A program made the translations under genes and the position numbers. A stretch of 64,000 nucleotides of DNA from Promicromonospora panici (GTDB taxonomy: Bacteria; Actinomycetota; Actinomycetes; Actinomycetales; Cellulomonadaceae). Within the stretch, counting starts at the first letter, position 1; each line of letters opens with the position of its first letter. Under the pieces are notes generated by a model that did not search any database, was not told the origin of the DNA, and worked only from the letters and a program-made list of their open reading frames with translations. Below, piece by piece: positions 56,984 to 64,000 of this stretch. The stretch is from positions 124,001 to 188,000 of the forward strand of contig NZ_UWYY01000009.1 in the NCBI RefSeq assembly GCF_900608595.1, given 5' to 3'.

Positions 56984-57837
56984 CGCAGCACCCTGCGTTC
57001 GGCGGGCAGGCGCCCGATCCGCAGCATCGTCCGGTAGGCGACCAGAGCGCAGAGACCGCCGACGACCAGGACGGTGACGCCGGCGGGTGAGTCGTAGGCG
57101 TCGGCGGTCTCGGGCCGGGTGGCGAGCAGCGCGAGGACCACCCACGGCCCGGCGACCGCGACGCGCGCGCCGTTGATCGTCCAGCTCTGGCGCGCCTCCA
57201 GCTCGCCGCGGGTGGCCGCGTCCTCCCGCAAGAACCCGCTGAGCGTGCGCAGGAGCCGGCCCAGGTCCTGGCCGCCGACCTCGCGGGTGAGGCGCAGGGC
57301 CTCGATGATGCGGTCGGCGACCGGGTCGGCGAGCCGCTCCTTGAGGGCGTCGAGGGCGTCCCCGAACCGGCCGCCGGCCCGGTAGTCGTGGGCGAAGCGG
57401 CCGAACGGCTCGCGCAGCTCGACGGGGCCGCGCTGCGCGAGCTGGGCGACCGCCTCGGGCAGCGACAACCCGGCCCGGACACCGGAGGCGAGGTGGTCCA
57501 CCACCTCGGGCCACACCTCGCGGAGCGCCCGACGGCGGTGGCGGGCCCGCGCACGGACCAGCAGTACGGGTCCGGGGGCCGCGAGCACCGCGAAGCAGGC
57601 GGCGATGGCGGGCGAGCGGGTCAGGGCGAGCCCCAGCAGCAGGGTCACGACGCCGAGCCCGGCGCAGGCGCCGACGAGCATCGCCGGCGTGACCGAGGGC
57701 GCGCCGGCCTGCGTCAGGAGGTCGCGGGTACGCATCTGCCAGGTCACCCGGCCCGTCGGCTGCGGCGTCGGGGTCCAGAACGACCACCAGACGCAGAACG
57801 CGCCCACGCCCAGGAGGAGGCCGACCACCACGCCCAT
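56980..57837 (-). CDS. tadB: TadB-type secretion system F protein
   Basis: A 285-residue membrane protein. Its T2SSF domain (ALREVWPEVVDHLASGVRAGLSLPEAVAQLAQRGP, then EALRLTREVGGQDLGRLLRTLSGFLRE) lies between two helix pairs. The ATG at 57837 overlaps the tadA stop (TGATG), which fixes the start against the longer frame from 57906. Confidence 0.9.
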   Translation of the reverse strand: MGVVVGLLLGVGAFCVWWSFWTPTPQPTGRVTWQMRTRDLLTQAGAPSVTPAMLVGACAGLGVVTLLLGLALTRSPAIAACFAVLAAPGPVLLVRARARHRRRALREVWPEVVDHLASGVRAGLSLPEAVAQLAQRGPVELREPFGRFAHDYRAGGRFGDALDALKERLADPVADRIIEALRLTREVGGQDLGRLLRTLSGFLREDAATRGELEARQSWTINGARVAVAGPWVVLALLATRPETADAYDSPAGVTVLVVGGLCALVAYRTMLRIGRLPAERRVLR

Positions 57838-59288
57838 CAGCGCACCGCCCACGGGCCGGCGCTCGCCGACGGCCCGCCTGCGAGCGACGAACCCGCCGCA
57901 GCCCACGGCTCGCCGCCCGGGCGCGATCCCGGACGCGCGTCCACCGGCAGCACACGCGGGTCGGCGAGCAGCGCCCGGACGTCGGACCCGGCGCGCTCGA
58001 ACCGGTCCTCGCCGGGCGGCATCCCGTCGCCGCGGCGCAGGTCGCCGTCGGCGTCCCGCTCGAAGATCCCCGCCGTCTCGATGCGGCCCTCCTCGACACG
58101 GCCGGTCACGGCGACGATCTCGCGTACCTGCCGCCGGACCACGCCGTCCGCCGTCCGGTTCAGGCCGAGGTGCACCACGAGGTCCACCGCGGAGGCCACG
58201 GTGGGCACGACGAACCGGTCGGACACGTTCTCACCGGCGAGCAGCGGGAGGGTCGTCATCTTCGCGACCGCCTCGCGCGCCGTGTTGGCGTGCAGCGTGC
58301 ACATCCCGGGGATGCCGCTGTTCAGGGCGATGAGCAGGTCGAACGCCTCCGCCTCCCGGACCTCGCCGATCACTATCCGGTCGGGGCGCATCCGTAACGC
58401 CTCCTTGACCAGGCGCCGCAGGGGGACCTCCCCCGTGCCCTCGAGGCTCGCCGGGCGGGTCTGCAGCGCGACGTGGTCGCGGACCGGCAGGCGCAGCTCC
58501 CAGACCTCCTCGGCCGAGATGACGCGCTCGGAGCCCGGGATCGACCCCGCCAACGCGTTCAGCATCGTCGTCTTGCCTGCCTGTGTCTGGCCCGACACGA
58601 GCACGTTCAGCCCGGCACGTACCGCGGCGTCGAGGAACGCGGCGGCCTGGGCGGTCAGCGACCCGAGCCGCACCATGTCCGCGAGGGAATGGGCTCGCAC
58701 GACGTGCTTGCGGATGTTCACCGCGAAGTGCACGCGCGTTATGTCAGGGATGACGACATGAAGGCGCTCGCCCCCCGGCAAGCGGGCGTCCACGAAAGGA
58801 CTCGACAGGTCGAGCCGGCGCCCGGACGTCTTGAGCATGCGTTCCACCAGGTCGCGCACCTGCTCAGCGGTCAGGACGGTGCTCGTCAGCTCGGGCACGC
58901 CGCGCCGCGCGACGTAGACGTGGGTCGGCGAATTGACCCAAATCTCCTCGATCTCTGGATCGTCCAGGTAAGGCTGCAAAGGTCCGAATCCGCCGACGGC
59001 GTCATGAACCTGCCGGACGGCTCGGGCCATGTCGGGCAGCTCGGAGAGAACTCCTCGCGCGGCGCGATCCGCATAGTCCGCGGCAGCCTGCTCCACGAGC
59101 TCGGCGAACCGTTCCGGTTCGGCTACCGGGTCGACGCCACGACGCCGGACGAGCTCACGCACCTCACCCTCCAGCCGACCAATCCCGTCGACTCGTGCCG
59201 CGTCCCGTTCCCGGACGGCCGCACCCCTGTCGCCGGCACCACCCGAAGCAGCTTGGCCCATTCCCGTCCATTCCACCGCAGCGGACAC
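57837..59288 (-). CDS. tadA: TadA/CpaF-type secretion ATPase
   Basis: A hexameric ATPase powering Flp-pilus assembly, 483 residues from the GTG chosen here. An N-terminal helical region (LEGEVRELVRRRGVDP) is followed by FGPLQPYLDDPEIEEIWVNSPTHVYVARRG, Walker A SGQTQAGKTT, RVISAEEVWEL, the Asp/His-box region MRPDRIVIGEVREAEAFDLLIALNSG and GMCTLHANTARE. The tail after FERDADG is about 60 residues of low complexity. The start is uncertain: GTG 59288 has AGGGG upstream, but the frame is open to 59447. Confidence 0.9.
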   Translation of the reverse strand: MSAAVEWTGMGQAASGGAGDRGAAVRERDAARVDGIGRLEGEVRELVRRRGVDPVAEPERFAELVEQAAADYADRAARGVLSELPDMARAVRQVHDAVGGFGPLQPYLDDPEIEEIWVNSPTHVYVARRGVPELTSTVLTAEQVRDLVERMLKTSGRRLDLSSPFVDARLPGGERLHVVIPDITRVHFAVNIRKHVVRAHSLADMVRLGSLTAQAAAFLDAAVRAGLNVLVSGQTQAGKTTMLNALAGSIPGSERVISAEEVWELRLPVRDHVALQTRPASLEGTGEVPLRRLVKEALRMRPDRIVIGEVREAEAFDLLIALNSGIPGMCTLHANTAREAVAKMTTLPLLAGENVSDRFVVPTVASAVDLVVHLGLNRTADGVVRRQVREIVAVTGRVEEGRIETAGIFERDADGDLRRGDGMPPGEDRFERAGSDVRALLADPRVLPVDARPGSRPGGEPWAAAGSSLAGGPSASAGPWAVR

Positions 59289-59402
59289 AGCCACCCCCTG
59301 AGCTCTTGCTGGCGATTCCCCACCGGCGCCCCCCCTGCGGATCGCCGCCGACCCCGACTGTAGGAGCATCCCTCCGGATCCGCGCGCCACGGCAGGAATG
59401 CC

Positions 59403-59411
59403 TGTGGATAA
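59403..59411 (-). other. perfect DnaA-box sequence upstream of tadA
   Basis: The minus strand reads TTATCCACA, the strict DnaA-box consensus, within the possible N-terminal extension or leader of tadA. Only this single box is visible, with no cluster around it. The region 59448-59684 beyond it has no recognisable gene, repeat or RNA. Confidence 0.4.
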
Positions 59412-59684
59412 CTCCTTGCTCGCCCCGAGACACCAGCGCGCAAGCAAGTCAGGCAGCCCCGCGATCTGCGCGACCCAGCATCTGCCCCGCCAGTTGGTGT
59501 AGCGGTTCTGCCAGCGGGTGATGCGAAGGGCCCACTCGCGGATCCTCGACCGTCAGTTGGACGACCTTGCCGTCGTTCCTGGACTCAGTCGGCACACTCT
59601 CCAGATGACGGACCAAGGCTCCTGGTCGCTTCGTCGGCTCCGGTGACCGTTCATCGCGTCACAGCATCACGAAACTCCCGCCTG

Positions 59685-60695
59685 TCACGCCCGCGAAGCC
59701 CCTCGACGAGGGGCGGGGCCATGACTGGCCCCGAGTGACGTTGGAGGCTCCTCTGGGAGCAGCGTGCGCAGATATCTCTGGTTGGTCGCGCACACACCGA
59801 GCGAGTCGCCGCCGTACTGCTCCATCAGAAAGATACCTCGATAGCCGAGCGCGACCGCGTCGCGCACCACCTGCCGATAGTTGATGAGGCCGAACTCGAG
59901 GCTGGTCGGCGTGGTGGTCGCCCACGAGCCGTCGGCCGCCTCGTCCCGCGCATAGTTCTTCAGGTGCCAGTAGTTGGCGTAGGGCAGCACCTTCGTGTAC
60001 GTCTCGCGCCAGTCCTCGATAGGCCGGTGCAGCCGTACGAGGTTGCCGACGTCGGGGTTCAGGCCGACGTTGTCCAGGCCGATCTCCTCGACGAGCCGCA
60101 CCGCGCTGACGGCGGTGCCGAGGTAGGTGTCCTCGTACATCTCGAGCGAGACCTGCAGCCCGACGTCCGCCGCGTGCTTTCCCAGCTCGCGGAACCCGGA
60201 GACCGCGGCTCGCCACACGTCGGCGTCGTTCGGGTCCTTGTGCCCGGGCGCAGTCCAGAACCACAGGGCAGCACGCTGCGCGTCGGTGAACGGCCGGTGC
60301 AGGCCCGTCGAGAAAACCTCCATGCCCCACTCCGCCGCGGCTTCGATGGTGCGGTGCGCGTAGGCGAGGTTCTCCGCCTCGCGGCCCGGCCAGATGATGC
60401 TCCTGCGCTGTACGTGGACGCTCGGCATCCGCACACCGTGCGACGCCGCGATCGCGAGGAGTTCGTCGCGGCGCGAGGGTGCGAAGTCCGCCGGCCGCAC
60501 GTGACTGTCTGCCAGCTCGGCCAGGGCGAAGCCCACGTCGGCGATCTGGGCGAACGTGTCGTCCCAGACCTCCGGGCCGGCGTCGTGGAAGGCGACACCG
60601 TCGACGCCGACAGTGGGGAAGCCGTGCAGGCAGGTGGCGATCTGCCACCCGCTGCTCGCGGGTTCTCGGCGGGTCTCGGACCGGGTCTGGGGCAT
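59685..60695 (-). CDS. sugar phosphate isomerase/epimerase family protein
   Basis: A 336-residue TIM-barrel protein of the xylose-isomerase-like (AP_endonuc_2) group: IATCLHGFPTVGVDGVAFHDAG, SVHVQRRSIIWPGREAENLAYAHRTIEAA, QVSLEMYEDTYLG, VGLNPDVGNLVRLH and YWHLKNYA supply the metal-binding Glu, Asp and His. The ATG at 60695 is chosen because GGAG lies 7 nt upstream; GTG 60719 is an alternative. It follows tctA by 89 nt, so its substrate may be what that transporter imports. Confidence 0.85.
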   Translation of the reverse strand: MPQTRSETRREPASSGWQIATCLHGFPTVGVDGVAFHDAGPEVWDDTFAQIADVGFALAELADSHVRPADFAPSRRDELLAIAASHGVRMPSVHVQRRSIIWPGREAENLAYAHRTIEAAAEWGMEVFSTGLHRPFTDAQRAALWFWTAPGHKDPNDADVWRAAVSGFRELGKHAADVGLQVSLEMYEDTYLGTAVSAVRLVEEIGLDNVGLNPDVGNLVRLHRPIEDWRETYTKVLPYANYWHLKNYARDEAADGSWATTTPTSLEFGLINYRQVVRDAVALGYRGIFLMEQYGGDSLGVCATNQRYLRTLLPEEPPTSLGASHGPAPRRGASRA

Positions 60696-60784
60696 GGTGG
60701 GCTCCGTCGGGTTCGTCACGGCCGTGCCGCGGATGGGTTGGCCGCCGCGGGCGGCTCGGCGGTTCGGGTCTGCCTCGTGGGTCG

Positions 60785-62317
60785 TCACGTGTCGATCGAG
60801 GACTTCTCGCGCGTCCCGGCCCTGCGATCCGCTCGGCTGCGCGCGACGTGACCGCGCACCGCGCCGACCAGCCTCGGCACCGTGACGAGCGCCAGAGCGA
60901 AGGCGAGGATGCCGACGGCGATGGGGTGAGTGAAGACGATGCCGAGGTCTCCGTTCCCGACGGCACTCGTCTGCACCAGCGCCTTCTCGAAGAGCGGCCC
61001 GAGCACGAGCCCCAGCACGAGCGGGGCCATCGGCAGGTTGAGCTCCTTCATCACGAAGCCGATGACGCCGAAGACGAGGACCACCCATACGCTGAACATG
61101 TTGTTGCTCACCGAGTACGCGCCGACGCACGACGTCAGGATGATGAGCGGGTAGAGGTAGCCGTACGGGAGGCGCAGCATCTGGGCGAACACCGGGGCGA
61201 GCGGCAGGTTGAGCACGAGCAGCAGCACGTTCCCGATGAAGAACGACGCGAGCAGGCCCCAGACGAGCTCGGGCTGCTGCTCGAACAGCAGCGGCCCCGG
61301 CTGCAGGCCATAGATCGTGAACGCGCCGAGGAGGACCGCCGTCGTCGCGCCGCCAGGGATGCCGAGCGCGAGAGTGGGCACGAAGTTCGCGTTCGCCGCG
61401 GCGTTGTTCGCCGACTCGGGGCTGGCGACCCCCTCGATGGCGCCGCTGCCGAAGCCCGCCCGGTTCCGGCTGACGCGCCGCTCGATCCCGTAGGACATGA
61501 ATGACGCGAGCGTGGAGCCGGCGCCGGGGAGCATGCCTAGCAGGAACCCGATGCCAGAGCCGCGGAAGATCGCCGGCATGCTCTGCGCGATCTCCTTGCG
61601 CGAGATCATCATGTCCCGGAACCGAGCCCTGATGGGCTTCTCGGCGCCGGTGCGGAGCTGGTGGAACACCTCACCGAGCGCGAAGAGCCCGATCATGACC
61701 TCGACGAACGGGATGCCGGAGAGCAGGTCGACGCTGCCGAAGGTGAACCTCGCCTCGCCGGACCCGGTCGCGACACCGACGGTGGACAGGAGCAGGCCGA
61801 CGATCGCCATGAGCGCGCCCCGGACGAACGCGCCGCCCTGGAAGGAGACCACGATGACGAGCCCGAGGATCATCATCGCCAGGTTCTCGACCGGGCCGAA
61901 CCGCAGGGCGAGGGTCGCGAGCGGCGGGGCGAGGGCCATGAGCAGCGCGAGGGAGATGATCGCCGCGATGAACGAGCCGATCGCGGCGATCGCCAGCGCC
62001 GCGCCGGCCCGGCCCTGCTTCGCCATCTGGTAGCCGTCGAGCGTCGTGACGACGCTCGCCGCCTCGCCGGGGGTCGAGAGCAGGACCGACGTGATGGTCC
62101 CGCCGTACTGAGCGCCGTAGTAGATGCCCGCGAGCATGATGAGCGCGGTGACCGGCTCGAGAGTGAAGGTGAGTGGTAGCAGCACCGCTACGCCGGTCGT
62201 CGAGCCGAGGCCGGGAAGCAGGCCGATGACGGTGCCGAGCAGCACGCCGAGGAAGCACCAGAGCAGGTTCTCGACGGTCAGGGCGGTCTGGAACCCGAGG
62301 ACGAGGTTGTCGAGCAT
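60785..62317 (-). CDS. tctA: tripartite tricarboxylate transporter permease, large subunit
   Basis: A 510-residue permease with about 12 helices. TctA marks include [69 protein letters not shown] and [37 protein letters not shown]. The ATG overlaps the tctB stop (TGATG). Confidence 0.95.
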   Translation of the reverse strand: MLDNLVLGFQTALTVENLLWCFLGVLLGTVIGLLPGLGSTTGVAVLLPLTFTLEPVTALIMLAGIYYGAQYGGTITSVLLSTPGEAASVVTTLDGYQMAKQGRAGAALAIAAIGSFIAAIISLALLMALAPPLATLALRFGPVENLAMMILGLVIVVSFQGGAFVRGALMAIVGLLLSTVGVATGSGEARFTFGSVDLLSGIPFVEVMIGLFALGEVFHQLRTGAEKPIRARFRDMMISRKEIAQSMPAIFRGSGIGFLLGMLPGAGSTLASFMSYGIERRVSRNRAGFGSGAIEGVASPESANNAAANANFVPTLALGIPGGATTAVLLGAFTIYGLQPGPLLFEQQPELVWGLLASFFIGNVLLLVLNLPLAPVFAQMLRLPYGYLYPLIILTSCVGAYSVSNNMFSVWVVLVFGVIGFVMKELNLPMAPLVLGLVLGPLFEKALVQTSAVGNGDLGIVFTHPIAVGILAFALALVTVPRLVGAVRGHVARSRADRRAGTREKSSIDT

Positions 62318-62868
62318 CAGATCAGTCCCAACAGTCCGGTCGGCAGTGGCACGCCGAGCAGTTGGCCGAAGACCAGCCAGACCACAGCGATCGCGATCAC
62401 GACGACGAGGATCGAGGAGCGCACCCGCATCCGCTCGACACCGAGGGTGATGGCGAGCATGAGCGCGCCCATGGAGAGCAGGAAACCGATGAGCGGCACG
62501 AGGAGGACCGCCCCGAGGACGATGCCGAGAACCACTATCAGCATCCGGTTGCGCCGGCTCGCCGTCCGTCCGAGCACGTCGACGTCCTCGGCGCCCGAAC
62601 CGGCGTCGCCCGCCCCGGCCGACGTCGGCTCTCCCGGCGGCATCGCACGGCGCGCCGACCGCACCGACTGCGCGACATCGACGAGGGCGAGGGCGAGGAC
62701 GGCGCCGCCCGCCACGGCTGGGAGGAAGCCGGTGTGAACTGTCCCGTCGTCGTTCGTGAGCCCGTAGCCGAGCCCGCCGACGACGGCTGCCGCCCCGACG
62801 ACCGCGAGCACCGCGCTGAACGCGATCCGCGCGGTGTCGCGGGAGAACGTCATGTCGGCGGGCCTCAC
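62317..62868 (-). CDS. tctB: tripartite tricarboxylate transporter, small membrane subunit
   Basis: A 183-residue protein with four helices in two pairs separated by a polar loop of about 45 residues (SAGAGDAGSGAEDVDVLGR). The layout is that of TctB. GTG 62868 overlaps the tctC stop (GTGA) and is preferred; ATG 62853 is the alternative. It works with the large permease and binding protein. Confidence 0.85.
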   Translation of the reverse strand: MRPADMTFSRDTARIAFSAVLAVVGAAAVVGGLGYGLTNDDGTVHTGFLPAVAGGAVLALALVDVAQSVRSARRAMPPGEPTSAGAGDAGSGAEDVDVLGRTASRRNRMLIVVLGIVLGAVLLVPLIGFLLSMGALMLAITLGVERMRVRSSILVVVIAIAVVWLVFGQLLGVPLPTGLLGLI

Positions 62869-63827
62869 TTGTCGAAGACCGTCTCGAGGTCCGACGACGC
62901 CGTCTCGAGGTACTCGGCGAACTCATCGCCGTAGGAGACGTTCGGCTGGAGGTAGTTGTCCTCGATGTACGTCGTGTACTCGTCCGACTCGGCGAATGTC
63001 CCGGCAACGTCGATCCAGTAGTCGGCCGCCTCGTCGGAGATACCGCCGGGCGCAATGATGCCGCGGAACTGCGCGAAGGCGACGTCGATGCCCTGTTCGG
63101 CGGCCGTCGGTATGTCGGCGAGCTCCTCGTACTCGTAGCGCTCCTCTGCGAACGCGCACAGCGCGCGGAAGTCGCCCGACTCGATCTGACCGATGGCCTC
63201 GCTCGGGTTGAGGGAGGCGATGTCGACCTGGCCGGCGAGCAGCCCGGCGAGCACCTCGCCGCCGCTCTCGAACGGCACGCGGTCGAACTCGACGTCCTGG
63301 TCCTTCTCCACCATGGAGAAGACGACCTCGTCGAGGCTCACTGCGCCGGAGACCGCGGCGACCACTCGGTCGGTTCCCGCAGCATCGACGACGTCGGCGC
63401 AGGTCCGGTACGGCGAGTCCGCACGAACCACCAGGAGCGTGTAGTCGTCGCCGAACTTCGCGATCGGCGTGAACGAGGTGTGGTCGAACTCGACGTCCTG
63501 CGCGATCGGCAGAGTGAGCAGCGAGGTCTCGGTGGCGAGCAGGTGGGAGTCAGTGCCCGCCTGCCCGAGGAAGTAGGAGTAGCCGACGGCGCCCGCGCCG
63601 CCCTCGCGGTTCTCGGTGGTGACGTTGACGCCGGTGGCGGCTTCGAGCCCAGCCGCGACCGTGCGGCCGGAGATGTCGGAGCCGCCACCGGCGGAGAACG
63701 GCACGGTCATCGTTGTGTTCGACGGCCGGAATGCGCCGCCGGCGGAGGCTCCGGTCGACGAGCAGGCCGTGAGAGCCAGGGTGGCGGCCAGGCCGAGGCC
63801 GAGCGCCGTGATCGGGAGTGACTTCAT
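62865..63827 (-). CDS. tctC: tripartite tricarboxylate transporter binding lipoprotein
   Basis: A 320-residue binding protein. The lipobox LALTAC-S ends the signal peptide near residue 21; the mature part begins MTVPFSAGGGSDISGRTVAAGLEAATGVNVTTENREGGAGAVGYSYF, the Bug/TctC family pattern. AAAGGAAAA precedes the ATG. It is the first gene of the tct unit. Ligands in this family are carboxylates; the identity here is unknown. Confidence 0.93.
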   Translation of the reverse strand: MKSLPITALGLGLAATLALTACSSTGASAGGAFRPSNTTMTVPFSAGGGSDISGRTVAAGLEAATGVNVTTENREGGAGAVGYSYFLGQAGTDSHLLATETSLLTLPIAQDVEFDHTSFTPIAKFGDDYTLLVVRADSPYRTCADVVDAAGTDRVVAAVSGAVSLDEVVFSMVEKDQDVEFDRVPFESGGEVLAGLLAGQVDIASLNPSEAIGQIESGDFRALCAFAEERYEYEELADIPTAAEQGIDVAFAQFRGIIAPGGISDEAADYWIDVAGTFAESDEYTTYIEDNYLQPNVSYGDEFAEYLETASSDLETVFDK

Positions 63828-63888
63828 CGTCGTTTTCCTTTGTGCGGTGGGTGGTGGTTCTCGTAGGAGGGTCGCGTGCGGGCGGGCG

Positions 63889-64000
63889 CTACTGTGCAGC
63901 CGCGCGGGCCTGCGCCCCGACGCCGACGGCCGTCGCGAAGGCGTGTTCGTACGCGCCGGCGTTGACGGTGCGGGTGCCGACGAGGTCGAACGCGGTGCCG
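63889..64000 (-). CDS. C-terminal end of an unidentified protein
   Basis: A minus-strand frame enters at the window edge and ends at TAG (63889-63891). The 37 visible residues run GTAFDLVGTRTVNAG to AQARAAAQ. They are coding-like, with an Ala-rich end, but too short to identify. It lies 62 nt upstream of tctC on the same strand and may belong to the same unit. Confidence 0.5.
   Translation of the reverse strand, partial: GTAFDLVGTRTVNAGAYEHAFATAVGVGAQARAAAQ

Noticed and set aside
59403..59411. Replication origin
   Set aside because: Only one DnaA box is visible, with no dnaA/dnaN, no box cluster and no A/T-rich unwinding region.

Overview
The window is high-GC actinobacterial DNA. Gene content and order (prfB-ftsE-ftsX-M23 peptidase-smpB-ssrA; clpS-DUF2017; murI with a metallo-hydrolase; DUF3039; many leaderless start codons; secreted GH10 xylanase, GH20 hexosaminidase and proteases) point to Micrococcales, most likely a Promicromonosporaceae/Cellulomonadaceae-type soil polysaccharide degrader. 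This is inferred from content, not from a database match. No phage, plasmid, integrase, transposase or CRISPR array is visible.

Layout. 0-7 kb: two tandem tRNA-Lys, a GroES-like protein, peroxiredoxin bcp coupled to glutaryl-CoA dehydrogenase, tRNA-Leu, thioredoxin, a NUDIX-like protein and an ABC-F ATPase. 7-14 kb: two sodium/solute symporters, each with its own small membrane partner, and a LytS/LytTR two-component system coupled to the second one. 14-17.3 kb: sulfotransferase, secreted trypsin-like protease and DUF3054, with two unusual arrays of inverted repeats at convergent gene ends. 17.4-29.3 kb: housekeeping block (rdgB, rph, murI, metallo-hydrolase, DUF2017, clpS, pncB, helicase, DUF3039, AAA ATPase), with an MFS exporter and its HxlR regulator lying between rdgB and rph. 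29.3-40.5 kb: amino-sugar locus (nagB, ROK kinase, two sugar permeases, binding lipoprotein, ROK repressor), then a DUF4349 lipoprotein, RidA with a PLP enzyme, and a GH20 hexosaminidase. 40.6-47 kb: broken alpha/beta hydrolase remnant, prpE and a large secreted subtilase. 47-52.4 kb: tmRNA, smpB, M23 peptidase, ftsX, ftsE, prfB. 52.4-59.4 kb: Tad/Flp pilus genes split by an oppositely oriented GH10 xylanase. 59.7-64 kb: sugar isomerase/epimerase-like gene followed by a tripartite tricarboxylate transporter (tctA, tctB, tctC) and the end of one more gene.

How the genes fit together. The amino-sugar ABC importer has no ATPase of its own and probably borrows a shared one. With ROK kinase, NagB and the nearby GH20 enzyme it forms a chitobiose/GlcNAc-type pathway. 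RidA next to a D-serine-dehydratase-like PLP enzyme makes biochemical sense. The symporter plus LytS/LytTR block looks like sensing and uptake of small monocarboxylates, and prpE could activate such acids.

Most unusual are non-coding structures: nine 16-nt units arranged head-to-head (15463-15611), three consecutive hairpins with a 20-nt direct repeat (17263-17360), two hairpins with the same 20+19+20-nt geometry but unrelated sequence (1540-1598 and 36866-36924), and a long palindrome inside the reading frame of the GH20 gene (39075-39140). They are reported separately as a possible common phenomenon.
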